Source: Legionella longbeachae (GTDB lineage: Bacteria > Pseudomonadota > Gammaproteobacteria > Legionellales > Legionellaceae). Taken from it: a DNA stretch of 64,000 nt. The stretch covers positions 236,786-300,785 of the forward strand of contig NZ_RXNW01000003.1 in assembly GCF_004283175.1 (NCBI RefSeq), given 5' to 3'. A program made the position numbers and the translations under genes. Below the pieces are notes generated by a model. That model was not told the DNA's origin. It worked only from the letters and a program-made list of their open reading frames with translations, and did not search any database. The first letter of the stretch is position 1. Every line of letters begins with the position of its first letter. Positions 20,792 to 29,529 of this stretch are shown one piece after another.

Positions 20792-21409
20792 CTATTGTTT
20801 CAAGTTTACTCGTGTGACAATGTTCAATGTAGTTCTGGGTGAACGGCTGATAATAATCCTCTGTATTTTCGGGTTTGGGGGGGGAGGTGTTCTGTTATAT
20901 GAAAGCTGATTTAAAATCTGTGCTGATTGCTCATAATGTTCATGTGTAGGCTGCCTCACTGGAATGCCTAAATTGTGATGCCTATATCCTTGACTGGGTT
21001 GGGGTAAAATCATGCCTGCGCAATTGATTCGTGCCGTAGTACCTCGATTTTTGATTGATCTGATGACTTCCTCACCAGGTTGTTGCGTAAAGGTTACATC
21101 TCCTCCGCCATAGAGCGTTAATTCCAAGTCGCTTGCTACAGCACCTTCAAAAGTCAAAGTTCCATTACCCTCTTTGAAAATTTTGCAGCCATGGCCTACG
21201 TTGCCTATAATTCTTAGACTGCTATTTCCACGAATAGTTAAGTTGACATTGTGTCCCACAGCTCCAGTAATGGTTGTTAACCCACTTCCCTCGCGGATGA
21301 AGTCGCAGTTGTCGGGGATTATTTCCAGAACAATGGGGTCAGGATTATCTTGGGCAATTGTTGGTCTATTAGAGCGTCTAAATCCTAACAATTGTGCGAA
21401 AGATATCAT
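20792..21409 (-). CDS. Hypothetical protein with a beta-repeat core
   Basis: 205 residues. The start at 21409 has AAGGA 6 bp upstream. Residues ~40-115 show repeating short beta-strand units (TTITGAVGHNVNLTIRG, SLRIIGNVGHGCKIFKE, TLTFEGAVASDLELTLYG, spaced by about 19 residues), as in right-handed beta-helix or bactofilin-like folds. The C-terminal third is proline-rich and basic (PPPPNPKIQRIIISRSPR). No family is recognised. It stands alone between a small minus-strand gene and the thiamine riboswitch. Confidence 0.7.
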   Translation of the reverse strand: MISFAQLLGFRRSNRPTIAQDNPDPIVLEIIPDNCDFIREGSGLTTITGAVGHNVNLTIRGNSSLRIIGNVGHGCKIFKEGNGTLTFEGAVASDLELTLYGGGDVTFTQQPGEEVIRSIKNRGTTARINCAGMILPQPSQGYRHHNLGIPVRQPTHEHYEQSAQILNQLSYNRTPPPPNPKIQRIIISRSPRTTLNIVTRVNLKQ

Positions 21410-21481
21410 GATAATTCCTTATAAAATCAGAGATCTTAATATATGCAACAGCAAATAATCAATTTTATCCAATCATAATAT

Positions 21482-21510
21482 TTGACAGTCTTTTTTATCC
21501 ACGCTAGCAT
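21482..21510 (+). promoter_or_regulatory. Sigma70-like promoter of the thiamine operon
   Basis: TTGACA (21482-21487), a perfect -35 box, is followed after exactly 17 bp by TAGCAT (21505-21510), a fair -10 box. Transcription would start just before the TPP riboswitch. Confidence 0.7.
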
Positions 21511-21523
21511 AGCTACCAATAGA

Positions 21524-21602
21524 TGGCGCGGGGTGTCGTAAAAGCGGCTGAGAATTACCCGTTGAACTTGATCTGGTTCATACCAGCGTAAGAACGCCTG
21601 AT
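21524..21602 (+). ncRNA. TPP riboswitch (THI box)
   Basis: The conserved elements appear in order: GCGGGGTG, GGCTGAGAATTACCC, GTTGAACTTGATCTGG, and TACCAGCGTAAGAACGCC. This is the thi-box aptamer that binds thiamine pyrophosphate. It lies 150 bp upstream of the first thiamine gene. The AAGCA..TGCTT pairing and T-run around 21609-21628 may belong to the expression platform. Confidence 0.95.
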
Positions 21603-21754
21603 GTCCAAAAAGCATTTTTTTGCTTCTTGAGTTAAGTTTGATCTTGCTCTCTCAAAAATGTATTTTGTTTCAGACTAAAACGTTTCAGTTTTTCTTACCG
21701 CAAATATTCCTTGCCATTCTGTAATTCTTATTATCGAACACAAGGAGCCAAGGT

Positions 21755-22699
21755 ATGAACGCCTTATCTACACGAACAACTTTGCTACTTAATTGGTATG
21801 CAAACCCTTATCACACTCCAATTTTCATTGCGCAGGCTTTAGGATACTACCAACAAGAAGGCATAAAGCTTGCTATTTTGGAGCCCAGTGATCCCAGTGA
21901 TGTCACTGAGATTGTGGGTAGGGGGCATGTGGATTTTGGTGTTAAGGCAATGATTCATACTTTGGCTGCTCGCGCGAAGGGTTATCCTGTAACTTCAATT
22001 GGGACATTGCTGGATGAACCGCCTACCGGATTGATCGCACTTAAATCCAGTGGCATTAATTCGTTTCAAGATATTGTTGGTAAGCGCGTGGGTTATATTG
22101 GTGAGTTTGGCAAAATTATTATTGATAATTTAGCAAATTTAGCGGGCATTGATACTTCAAGTTATGAAACAGTACGTATTGGAATGAATGTAACTGATGC
22201 GATTTGTCGCGATCTTATTGATACCGGTATTGGTTTTATTAATTTTCAGCGGGTTGAATTAGAACATTTGCGGGGTGAAACTGTATTTTTACGTCTGGAT
22301 CAACTTGCTGGATTAGGTTGCTGCTGCTTTTGCTCGATTCAGTTTATTGTACCTGAGCGTATGCTAGCTCAACCCCAGCTAATTCAAGGGTTTCTCAACG
22401 CCACTCAAAGGGGCGCTGCATTTACTACAGAAAATCCAGATGAAGCTTATGAGCTTTTATGTCGTGCAAAGCCACAATTAAGAACTCCAATGTATCATAC
22501 TATTTTTATTCGCAGTTTACCCTTTTTCTCGCGAACATTATTAAATGTGGATCGTGATTGGAATAAAGTTGGGAGGTTTGGTAAACATTTAGGAATTATC
22601 AATGATTCTTTTGATATCCATTCTTGTTATACCAATGAATGGTTGCCTAAAATGCCTCATTCTGATTTAGAACCTATCGCTTGTTGTGTGAGTGAATAA
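21755..22699 (+). CDS. thi5: THI5-type HMP-P synthase
   Basis: 314 residues, without signal peptide, so not a periplasmic binding protein despite the NMT1/ThiY-like fold. The yeast Thi5 hallmarks are present: KAMIHTLAA with Lys64 (PLP-binding) and His68 (the histidine consumed as substrate), TSIGTLLDEP, GYIGEFGK, GMNV, and the iron-binding CCCFC motif at 189-193. Thi5 makes the pyrimidine HMP-P from PLP and its own histidine in a single-turnover reaction. A homologue is known from L. pneumophila. It is first in the riboswitch-controlled operon and stands in for thiC, which is absent from this window. Confidence 0.93.
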   Translation: MNALSTRTTLLLNWYANPYHTPIFIAQALGYYQQEGIKLAILEPSDPSDVTEIVGRGHVDFGVKAMIHTLAARAKGYPVTSIGTLLDEPPTGLIALKSSGINSFQDIVGKRVGYIGEFGKIIIDNLANLAGIDTSSYETVRIGMNVTDAICRDLIDTGIGFINFQRVELEHLRGETVFLRLDQLAGLGCCCFCSIQFIVPERMLAQPQLIQGFLNATQRGAAFTTENPDEAYELLCRAKPQLRTPMYHTIFIRSLPFFSRTLLNVDRDWNKVGRFGKHLGIINDSFDIHSCYTNEWLPKMPHSDLEPIACCVSE

Positions 22700-22706
22700 G
22701 AGCAAC

Positions 22707-23771
22707 ATGAAAAATGCAGCTGTTGTCGGTGCTGGAATTATGGGGTGTCTGCTCGCTCTACGTTTGCATAATGAGGGTTGGCAGGTCACTGTATTTGAAT
22801 CAGAAGTCTCATTGAATAATTGCAGTAATGCGGCAGCAGGACTTTTAGCTCCTATGTCTGAGCTCGATAAGGCGGAGCAAGTGATCTTTAATTTAGGGAT
22901 GGAGTCTGTTGCAAAATTATGGCAGCCCATTATTAACCAATTATGCGAACCAATTTACTTTCGCCGTCAGGGCTCTCTTATTCTTCATCATCCACAAGAC
23001 AAGGCAGAATGGCAGCATTTCAGTGCGCGGATTGTCTCTAAGTTGAGTAACTCGTGTTATGAGTTGTTGACTCATCATTCTTTGAAACAGATTGAACCTG
23101 AATTGCACCACTTTCAAACGGCCTATTATTTTCCACAAGAAGGACAGTTAGATAATCAGAATTTATTATCTGTATTGAAAAAGCATCTTTGTCAGCTAGG
23201 TGTCTTATGGCGGGAGGGTGTTTTTGTTTCGTCAGTATATCCAGGAAAAATCGAAATAGAAAAGCAAAACTTTATTTTCGATTTTGTCTTTGATTGCAGG
23301 GGGCTAGGTGCGAAAAAGACGTTTTCTGATTTGCGTGGATTACGTGGAGAACTCATTTGGTTACATGCGCCTGATGTCAACTTGCAACGGCCTATAAGGC
23401 TTTTACATCCACGATACAACATTTATATTGTTCCACGTCCGGATTCTTATTACCTTCTTGGTGCAAGTGAAATAGAAACAGAAGATTTAAGTTCGATTTC
23501 AGTACATACTGCTCTTGAATTATTAACAGCTGCTTATTATGTACATCGAGGTTTTTCTGAGGCACGGATCATTAAAACAGTAACCCATTGTCGACCAACT
23601 TTAACTCATCATCAGCCCCGTATTAAATATGCAAAACAGTTTATTGCGGTTAATGGGCTTTATCGTCATGGATATTTAATTGCCCCGGCATTGGTAGAAG
23701 AGGTGTTACGTGGACTCAAAAGCAATTATAAAAAGGTTTATTATCCAGAACTATGGGAGGTTTATGTATGA
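22707..23771 (+). CDS. thiO: Glycine oxidase ThiO
   Basis: About 354 residues. It has an N-terminal FAD-binding dinucleotide fold (GAGIMGCLLALRL) and a DAO-type oxidoreductase body ending in NGLYRHGYLIAPAL, typical of ThiO. ThiO oxidises glycine to iminoglycine, the dehydroglycine donor for thiazole synthesis in aerobes, replacing the radical enzyme ThiH. The ATG at 22707 has AAGAG upstream; a GTG at 22692, overlapping the thi5 stop, is the alternative. The stop overlaps the thiS start (ATGA). Confidence 0.92.
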   Translation: MKNAAVVGAGIMGCLLALRLHNEGWQVTVFESEVSLNNCSNAAAGLLAPMSELDKAEQVIFNLGMESVAKLWQPIINQLCEPIYFRRQGSLILHHPQDKAEWQHFSARIVSKLSNSCYELLTHHSLKQIEPELHHFQTAYYFPQEGQLDNQNLLSVLKKHLCQLGVLWREGVFVSSVYPGKIEIEKQNFIFDFVFDCRGLGAKKTFSDLRGLRGELIWLHAPDVNLQRPIRLLHPRYNIYIVPRPDSYYLLGASEIETEDLSSISVHTALELLTAAYYVHRGFSEARIIKTVTHCRPTLTHHQPRIKYAKQFIAVNGLYRHGYLIAPALVEEVLRGLKSNYKKVYYPELWEVYV

Positions 23772-23968
23772 TTATTTATATTAATAATCAACCCTTATCT
23801 TTAGATTCTTCGTGTACGCTACACGAAATGCTTGAGCAAAAAAATAAGAGTGCAGCACACATTGCGATTGCTATAAATAATCAATTTATTCCTAAATCCA
23901 TGTTTTGCAGCACGATTTTGCAAGAAGGTGATCGTATTGATTTGATTACACCCATGCAGGGTGGTTAA
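23768..23968 (+). CDS. thiS: Sulfur carrier protein ThiS
   Basis: A 66-residue ubiquitin-like protein ending in Gly-Gly (MQGG), the site that is adenylated and thiocarboxylated. The start ATG at 23768 overlaps the thiO stop and is preceded by GGGAGG; the in-frame ATG at 23753 only adds residues from within thiO. It passes sulfur to ThiG. The likely adenylating partner, a ThiF/MoeB protein, is encoded at 30847. Confidence 0.95.
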   Translation: MIIYINNQPLSLDSSCTLHEMLEQKNKSAAHIAIAINNQFIPKSMFCSTILQEGDRIDLITPMQGG

Positions 23969-23971
23969 AAC

Positions 23972-24757
23972 ATGTGGAATTTAGCCGATAAAACAATTAC
24001 GAGTCGCCTGCTCTTAGGGACGGCTGCTTACCCCTCACTTGAGGTGATGACCCAGGCAATCCATGCTTCCAAAACAAATGTAATCACTGTTTCTATGAAG
24101 CGTCAGATGTCCTATGGGCAAGGAAGTGATTTATTTTGGAAAACAATCCAATTGTTACCTTGTCATTTACTTCCTAATACAGCAGGGTGCCGTGATGCAC
24201 AAACAGCGATTACTACTGCTGAAATGGCGCGAGAGCTCTTTCAAACTCCGTGGATTAAATTAGAGGTAATAGGGGATGATTATAGTTTACAGCCTGATCC
24301 GTTTGAGTTAGTAGCTGCTGCTGCAGAATTAGTAAAACGGGGATTTGAAGTATTTCCTTATTGTACTGATGATTTGATATTGTGCCAGCGGTTAATTGAT
24401 TGTGGTTGTCGTATTTTGATGCCATGGTCTGCGCCTATTGGCTCTGGGAAAGGCCTATTGAATCCCTATGCATTGGAAACTTTACGGCAAAGATTACCTG
24501 ATATGACGCTTATCGTCGATGCTGGAATTGGGAAACCCTCTCATGCGGTTCATATTTTAGAGTTAGGTTTTGACGCAGTTTTACTTAACAGCGCAGTTGC
24601 CTTGGCAATCCATCCAGTGACTATGGCAGAAGCGTTTGCCCATGCGGTTATTGCAGGTCGCAATGCATTTGAAGCTGGGATTATGGCTGAGCGAATGACA
24701 GCCCAATCATGTACCCCTTTAATTGATACGCCATTTTGGCATCGGGAGTTTCCCTAA
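23972..24757 (+). CDS. thiG: Thiazole synthase ThiG
   Basis: 261 residues, TIM-barrel thiazole synthase that joins deoxyxylulose phosphate, dehydroglycine and ThiS-borne sulfur. Lys96 in the [10 protein letters not shown] segment is the Schiff-base lysine. The phosphate-binding [11 protein letters not shown] and [10 protein letters not shown] segments are intact. It begins 3 bp after thiS, and its stop overlaps the following start (TAATG). Confidence 0.96.
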   Translation: MWNLADKTITSRLLLGTAAYPSLEVMTQAIHASKTNVITVSMKRQMSYGQGSDLFWKTIQLLPCHLLPNTAGCRDAQTAITTAEMARELFQTPWIKLEVIGDDYSLQPDPFELVAAAAELVKRGFEVFPYCTDDLILCQRLIDCGCRILMPWSAPIGSGKGLLNPYALETLRQRLPDMTLIVDAGIGKPSHAVHILELGFDAVLLNSAVALAIHPVTMAEAFAHAVIAGRNAFEAGIMAERMTAQSCTPLIDTPFWHREFP

Positions 24758-26040
24758 TGCAAATAGTGTGGGCAGATGCGGAAATAGAGGAAGATTCATA
24801 TACTTTTCGAGACTTTGGGGTTGAAGTACACCGATCCCCATTTCATGTTAAAAGTATGCCTGATGCAATAAAAGTAAATTTGCAAATCTCTTTAGAAGAG
24901 ATTTATTTAACCAAGAGTTATTCAATTCCTGTTGTTTTAGATGCATATGTATTACTACAAAAAGTATATTACAAAAGAAGTGACTTAATTCCCTGGTTTT
25001 CTTTAGCTAACCTTTTGGTGTTGGATACCCATGAAGCGGAACTTATTTTAGGTTATAAGATTGCTTCTCATCAGTCGATGCAAGAAGCAGCTCACGAATT
25101 ATTAAGTCTGGGCAACCAAAGTATTCTTCTTTTAGGCGAACAATTGCATGAGGCTTGGTGCCATGATTATTGGACTAATGGTGTAACTTCATTTTGGTTG
25201 ACTCAAAGTCGTATTTCCTATACAAAATACTCCGGGCTCCGCTCAATCCTTTCAGCGGCTATTACTGCATCTTTAGCTCTTGGTTATTCGTTAGAAGACG
25301 CAATCATTATAGCAAGAATGTATACTCATCAGGTTATTCGCCGAACACATACAGGTTTTGATTTTGGGGGATTTCCTGAAGATGAAGTCGATTTACCTTA
25401 TCTTGCGTCAATGCCATTATATGAAAAGCCACAACCTTTTAAGCTTTGTCATCACCTGGGTCTTTATCCTGTTGTGGATAGTTCCGTTTGGGTTGAGCTG
25501 TTGTTGAATGTGGGGGTGAAAACCATTCAATTACGGATAAAAGAACAAACAGAAACTTTAGAAAAAGAGGTGCAGCGAAGTATTGCTTTGGCTAAAAAAC
25601 ATCGCGCTACTTTATATATTAATGATTATTGGGAATTAGCATTAAAATATGAAGCCGATGGAGTGCATCTGGGGCAATCTGATTTAGATGCTGCTGACAT
25701 CAATGCTATTAGAAAAAAAGGATTACTATTGGGCGTCAGTACCCATTGCTATTACGAGGTGGCAAGAGCGCATGCAATTAATCCTTCATATATTGCGATT
25801 GGACCTATTTATCCAACCACTAGTAAAAAAATGCCGTTCCTGGCCCAAGGAATTGAAAGATTAAAACGCTGGCAACGTACTTTAAATTATCCTTTGGTTG
25901 CAATTGGAGGCATCAATATTGAGCGTATGTCGGACGTAGTCGCAACAGGAGTTTCGGGGGTGGCTCTTATTTCTGCAATTACAAAAGCCCATAATCCACG
26001 AAGAGCTACTGAACAATTTTTAAGTATCCTTCAAATATAA
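24757..26040 (+). CDS. thiE: ThiD-like (degenerate) / ThiE fusion, thiamine phosphate synthase
   Basis: 427 residues. The C-terminal half (about 230-427) is a good ThiE: DGVHLGQSDLDA, GVSTH, IAIGPIYPTTSKK and AIGGI. It couples HMP-PP with thiazole phosphate. The N-terminal half resembles ThiD (the DTHEAELILG segment and the SAAITASLALG helix), but the N-terminal GGAGIQAD substrate loop is missing and the GTGCT anion-hole motif reads SGLRSI. Phosphorylation of HMP-P by this domain is therefore doubtful. The ATG at 24757 overlaps the thiG stop; the TTG at 24736 is not used here. Confidence 0.9.
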   Translation: MQIVWADAEIEEDSYTFRDFGVEVHRSPFHVKSMPDAIKVNLQISLEEIYLTKSYSIPVVLDAYVLLQKVYYKRSDLIPWFSLANLLVLDTHEAELILGYKIASHQSMQEAAHELLSLGNQSILLLGEQLHEAWCHDYWTNGVTSFWLTQSRISYTKYSGLRSILSAAITASLALGYSLEDAIIIARMYTHQVIRRTHTGFDFGGFPEDEVDLPYLASMPLYEKPQPFKLCHHLGLYPVVDSSVWVELLLNVGVKTIQLRIKEQTETLEKEVQRSIALAKKHRATLYINDYWELALKYEADGVHLGQSDLDAADINAIRKKGLLLGVSTHCYYEVARAHAINPSYIAIGPIYPTTSKKMPFLAQGIERLKRWQRTLNYPLVAIGGINIERMSDVVATGVSGVALISAITKAHNPRRATEQFLSILQI

Positions 26041-26101
26041 GTGGTAATCGATTATATCGATTAATCTTCATTACGACATGCGTTATTGTGTTGTTAAATA
26101 A

Positions 26102-26146
26102 GCAACTGTCTAGAAGGTTTAATCCTAAACAGTTGCCAAAATTTTT
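26102..26146. terminator. Terminator of the thiamine operon
   Basis: GCAACTGT (26102-26109) pairs perfectly with ACAGTTGC (26129-26136), followed by AAAATTTTT. It lies between the convergent thiamine operon and the J-domain gene and may serve both. Confidence 0.65.
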
Positions 26147-26187
26147 AGGCTCAATAATGCCTGGTGCATCATGAGGGAAGAATCTTA

Positions 26188-27231
26188 TTACTTATTGTTT
26201 AAAAAATAATGTTTTCTTTCTGAGCTTTGATCTTCAGCATTTGTTTTAGAAGAAGAGCTTGATGTTGAGGAATGGAAGAATAACCAATTAAAACCTGCAC
26301 GAATATTATCACGAACATGAAGCCCTGTGATGGTATGTGAAGAATGCTCTGGTTTTACTTCTTCTAATGCGTTTTGCTTTTGACCTTTGACATAGAGTGC
26401 AGCAGGTGTTTCACTATAAATTGCTTCGATGCGAGAGCCTGCTCTTGCTAAAAGGTGCATAAAACGAATTGAGTTTTGATACTCTTTAGGACTCATAGCT
26501 TGTACTGTATGAATATCTTCCTTGTTGATGACTGTATTAGGTTGTAAAGAAAAATATTTATCAGTTGCACGTGCATTCAATATATATGGCCCCTCAAGTT
26601 CTTGCTCTGAAGCCCTGATATCTGATAAGCGTGTGATAGGCAATCTAACCCTGACAATGAGGGACATGCAATTATGGCTATGCTGATTGGCAATTTTTAC
26701 TGCCTCCTCATGGGTAACACCAATTTGATAAGTGCCATCATTTGAGTTCATAATAAATTTACTGATATTTTCCAGGTTGCTTTCTTGGTCTTTTGGATCA
26801 AGGGAAAGATCAACTCGATACTGGGTGAGTCCAGGCTCATGAGCGGGAGCAAAAGGTACTGGGATAAACACATCCACTTCCCCGGATCGATATTCACTTA
26901 GGGCATCTGAGGGTATGGAATTGTTTGGTTGATTTTTTTCTTCAGGAAACGAAAATGAAGAGTTAGAAAAATTTGCAGACAGATTTTCGACAAACAAGTC
27001 AACTCGGTTTTGCTGGTAAAGCTCAAAATATAAATGAAGTTTTTCTTTGCTATTTATTGTTTCCCAAGCATTTTGTACTATTTTGAATTCTTCATCAGAT
27101 TTGCCAGGGTTTTTATCAGGATGAGTGTTTAAAGCTTTTTTAATATATGCTTTTTTTACCGTAGTAAAATCATCAGTTGGTGCTATCCCTAATACTCCAT
27201 AAATATCTTGCTGATTTTGTTCATTTTTCAT
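26188..27231 (-). CDS. J-domain protein of unknown role
   Basis: About 347 residues. The N-terminal 70 residues form a J domain (YGVLGI, the HPD motif in NTHPDKNPG, and a final helix), which would stimulate an Hsp70 ATPase. The glycine-rich and zinc-finger regions of true DnaJ are absent. The remainder is unfamiliar and ends in a serine-rich segment and a basic tail. The ATG at 27231 is chosen because GGAGA lies ahead; an in-frame ATG at 27291 lacks a spaced site. Legionella uses J-domain proteins both as chaperones and possibly as effectors; its role here is unknown. Confidence 0.8.
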   Translation of the reverse strand: MKNEQNQQDIYGVLGIAPTDDFTTVKKAYIKKALNTHPDKNPGKSDEEFKIVQNAWETINSKEKLHLYFELYQQNRVDLFVENLSANFSNSSFSFPEEKNQPNNSIPSDALSEYRSGEVDVFIPVPFAPAHEPGLTQYRVDLSLDPKDQESNLENISKFIMNSNDGTYQIGVTHEEAVKIANQHSHNCMSLIVRVRLPITRLSDIRASEQELEGPYILNARATDKYFSLQPNTVINKEDIHTVQAMSPKEYQNSIRFMHLLARAGSRIEAIYSETPAALYVKGQKQNALEEVKPEHSSHTITGLHVRDNIRAGFNWLFFHSSTSSSSSKTNAEDQSSERKHYFLNNK

Positions 27232-27451
27232 TTTATATTTTCTCCAATTGGTATTAAAGTTGTTATTTTTTGCATCTGTTTGCAATATCATTCGCCATAT
27301 AGAACACGAGATATAGGGGCATGAACTATAAGACCCTGGACGGTATTGTAGTAAAAAGGTATGAGGGAATTCTTAAGACCTAAAGAGTATTTAAACTAAG
27401 CTATTCCTATTTGGAAATAGAAAACTTTCTTGATTTTTAATACAATGAATT

Positions 27452-28444
27452 CTACAAAAGAAATTTTAACACTTTCTTTGTCGCTATGCTTTTCCCTAAT
27501 AAAATTCGTTCAATATGGGGGCGCAAAATATCCAATTCTGTCGATTTAAAAAGATTATTTGGAAAATATAACCCATTCATCCTTTGTTTGTTCAAAATTG
27601 TTTTATCTTGCTTGAATGCTGCATGGATAAAAGGCAACAGAAGGTATTTTTTTACCCATCGATTGAACCAATGATTTCTGTAAATAATTAATGCAAATAC
27701 TCGATATTCATTCGAATCATTAACAGGACTCAAGAAAAAAGTAAATCCAACAGTCAAATGTTGATGGCCATGATATTCTAACTCAGCAATTAATGGTGAA
27801 TGAAATCGCCCTATGGAAAATTGGCGATCTTTTTCCAAAAGAGCGCTGACCCAACCCGATTGTTTGTTTTCATTTTCATAACGAATCTCCGCATGAAATT
27901 TTTCAACGGTTAAGGTTGCAGTTATCAGTTGCCTCTTATTATTATGTCTTAATAAACCTGAATGAACAAAATGGGTGTGTGTCGCATCCAAGACATTTTC
28001 CAATAGATTCAGTAAATCACCTTTTAATTGAAATTGCATGCTATGTGAGGTGTAATCTTGACCCTGAAGTATGGGCACTGAATATAAGGGCAGAGTAAGT
28101 TCATCAGGCTCTAAACAAACAAAAACCATGCCTAGATGCACTTGAGCTTCATAAGCAGGGACACAATAATGCCGGGTATCTATAGGTTTGTTAAGGCCAG
28201 GAATTGCGACACAGAGTCCTTGCGCATTAAAACGCCAACCATGGTAACAACATTGAATGCCATCTTTTGTTAATGTGCCCTCTGACAAGGGCACTCCTCG
28301 GTGTGGGCAGCGATCTTGCAGTACGATCACTTTTTCTTCCAGTTTGAAAATCACCAAAGGCATGTTGCACAATAAAAAACGCTGTGGACGTGTTTTAATC
28401 TCTTTAACCCAAGCTACAGGCAACCATTGGTTCTTTAAATTCAT
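27452..28444 (-). CDS. Rieske non-heme iron oxygenase, alpha-subunit type
   Basis: 330 residues. A Rieske [2Fe-2S] domain has C46-P-H48 and C65-x2-H68 as cluster ligands. The catalytic domain has N150, D153, H156 and H161 in the NVLDATHTHFVH motif, the mononuclear iron site and its bridging aspartate. Such enzymes hydroxylate, demethylate or desaturate substrates with an external reductase. The closest general resemblance is to the vanillate demethylase/PaO-type group. It is the last gene of a three-gene operon and its start overlaps the preceding stop (ATGA). No ferredoxin reductase is encoded nearby. Confidence 0.9.
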   Translation of the reverse strand: MNLKNQWLPVAWVKEIKTRPQRFLLCNMPLVIFKLEEKVIVLQDRCPHRGVPLSEGTLTKDGIQCCYHGWRFNAQGLCVAIPGLNKPIDTRHYCVPAYEAQVHLGMVFVCLEPDELTLPLYSVPILQGQDYTSHSMQFQLKGDLLNLLENVLDATHTHFVHSGLLRHNNKRQLITATLTVEKFHAEIRYENENKQSGWVSALLEKDRQFSIGRFHSPLIAELEYHGHQHLTVGFTFFLSPVNDSNEYRVFALIIYRNHWFNRWVKKYLLLPFIHAAFKQDKTILNKQRMNGLYFPNNLFKSTELDILRPHIERILLGKSIATKKVLKFLL

Positions 28445-29529
28445 AATTGATACCTTTTTAAAAGAGAGACAAAAAGGCTATTGAGTAAACCTTGAATCAT
28501 TCTCCATGCTATCCGTCGATAAAGAGGTAAATGTTTGGTGTACACTGCAGAATATTCAATAAAAGGCTGTCCCCCGCGCAAACGCTTAAAACCTGAAGCA
28601 CCAGAGCTTAAATTCAGGCAAATCCCTTTTTTATCGGTATAGTCCAATACTAAATATATCAGCATGCGATACAGGGCACATTGATTGGGAAGATGAGTGT
28701 TGTAGCCAACCAGTGGTGCAGTGATTACTGTTTCACTATCAAATATTCCCATAATTCCTTGTAGCGCCCCGTTCTTGTCCCTGAGGCCAAAAAAAGTCAG
28801 TAACTTATTTTTATGCCAATAAGCAATTAAATCTTCGCTAAATTGAGGATTATGCTGGGAGTATTTTTCTAGATACAACAGATGATACAAGTGTACAATA
28901 ACAGGATAATCTTGCTCTGTAATTTGCTCGTGCGTTACAAGCACAAACTCTCCTTTAGCTAAAGCCCTACGATCATTTTGCGTGTTATTGCGTTTCTTGA
29001 ACATACAGAGTTTATTATCAAAGATATAAACTTGGCGTGATGCCACAAAGAAGAAATCCAACTGACGTAAATACTCAATAAGTTCTTTATTTGTATACTC
29101 ATTGAGAGAACGATACATGATCGCATGATTTGGGTAACGTGCAGATAAGCTCTTTAAGGCATCTTCCGCACCTTTACCCTTCCAATCAGGGTAGGGATTG
29201 GTCGACAAGTAGAAATTATTGATGCATATATTTTGATTAATATGCACTGCTCTTAAAAAACCACCCAGAGCTTTCATCAGTCCGTTTAAAACCAACCTTA
29301 AAGGATAGTTTTTAATTTTAAAAAGCTCATCTTGTCCATAAGTGACTAAAGCATTGTATGGGGAACAGACGTATGAAGAGTGATATTCCTGATTATTGAT
29401 AGTCACAGGAAAGATAAAGCCGCCGATGTTTAAAGAAAACATGCATGACTCTACGTTGAGCATCCATTTTTGCGTTGGACCTTGAATAAAGGGCTCGCTG
29501 TACTTTTGACTTTTTTCATTAAAGTTCAT
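28441..29529 (-). CDS. GNAT/FemAB-like acyltransferase
   Basis: 362 residues. The C-terminal half has the pattern of a GNAT or FemAB-type acyltransferase: a beta-hairpin with GLRDKNGALQGIMGIFD, then ALYRMLIYLVLDY, and GASGFKRLRGG near the end, which resembles lipid II/peptidyl FemAB-like and related amino-acyl transferases. The substrate is unknown. It overlaps both neighbours by 4 bp, so it is translated together with the ATP-grasp and Rieske genes. Confidence 0.65.
   Translation of the reverse strand: MNFNEKSQKYSEPFIQGPTQKWMLNVESCMFSLNIGGFIFPVTINNQEYHSSYVCSPYNALVTYGQDELFKIKNYPLRLVLNGLMKALGGFLRAVHINQNICINNFYLSTNPYPDWKGKGAEDALKSLSARYPNHAIMYRSLNEYTNKELIEYLRQLDFFFVASRQVYIFDNKLCMFKKRNNTQNDRRALAKGEFVLVTHEQITEQDYPVIVHLYHLLYLEKYSQHNPQFSEDLIAYWHKNKLLTFFGLRDKNGALQGIMGIFDSETVITAPLVGYNTHLPNQCALYRMLIYLVLDYTDKKGICLNLSSGASGFKRLRGGQPFIEYSAVYTKHLPLYRRIAWRMIQGLLNSLFVSLLKRYQL

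Noticed and set aside
20660-20842. 60-codon plus-strand frame
   Set aside because: It overlaps the 3' end of a better-supported minus-strand gene and shows no recognisable domain.
21755-22699. Reading THI5 as a thiamine-precursor ABC-transport binding protein
   Set aside because: There is no signal peptide and no permease or ATPase gene next to it, while the CCCFC and KAMIH motifs are specific to THI5.
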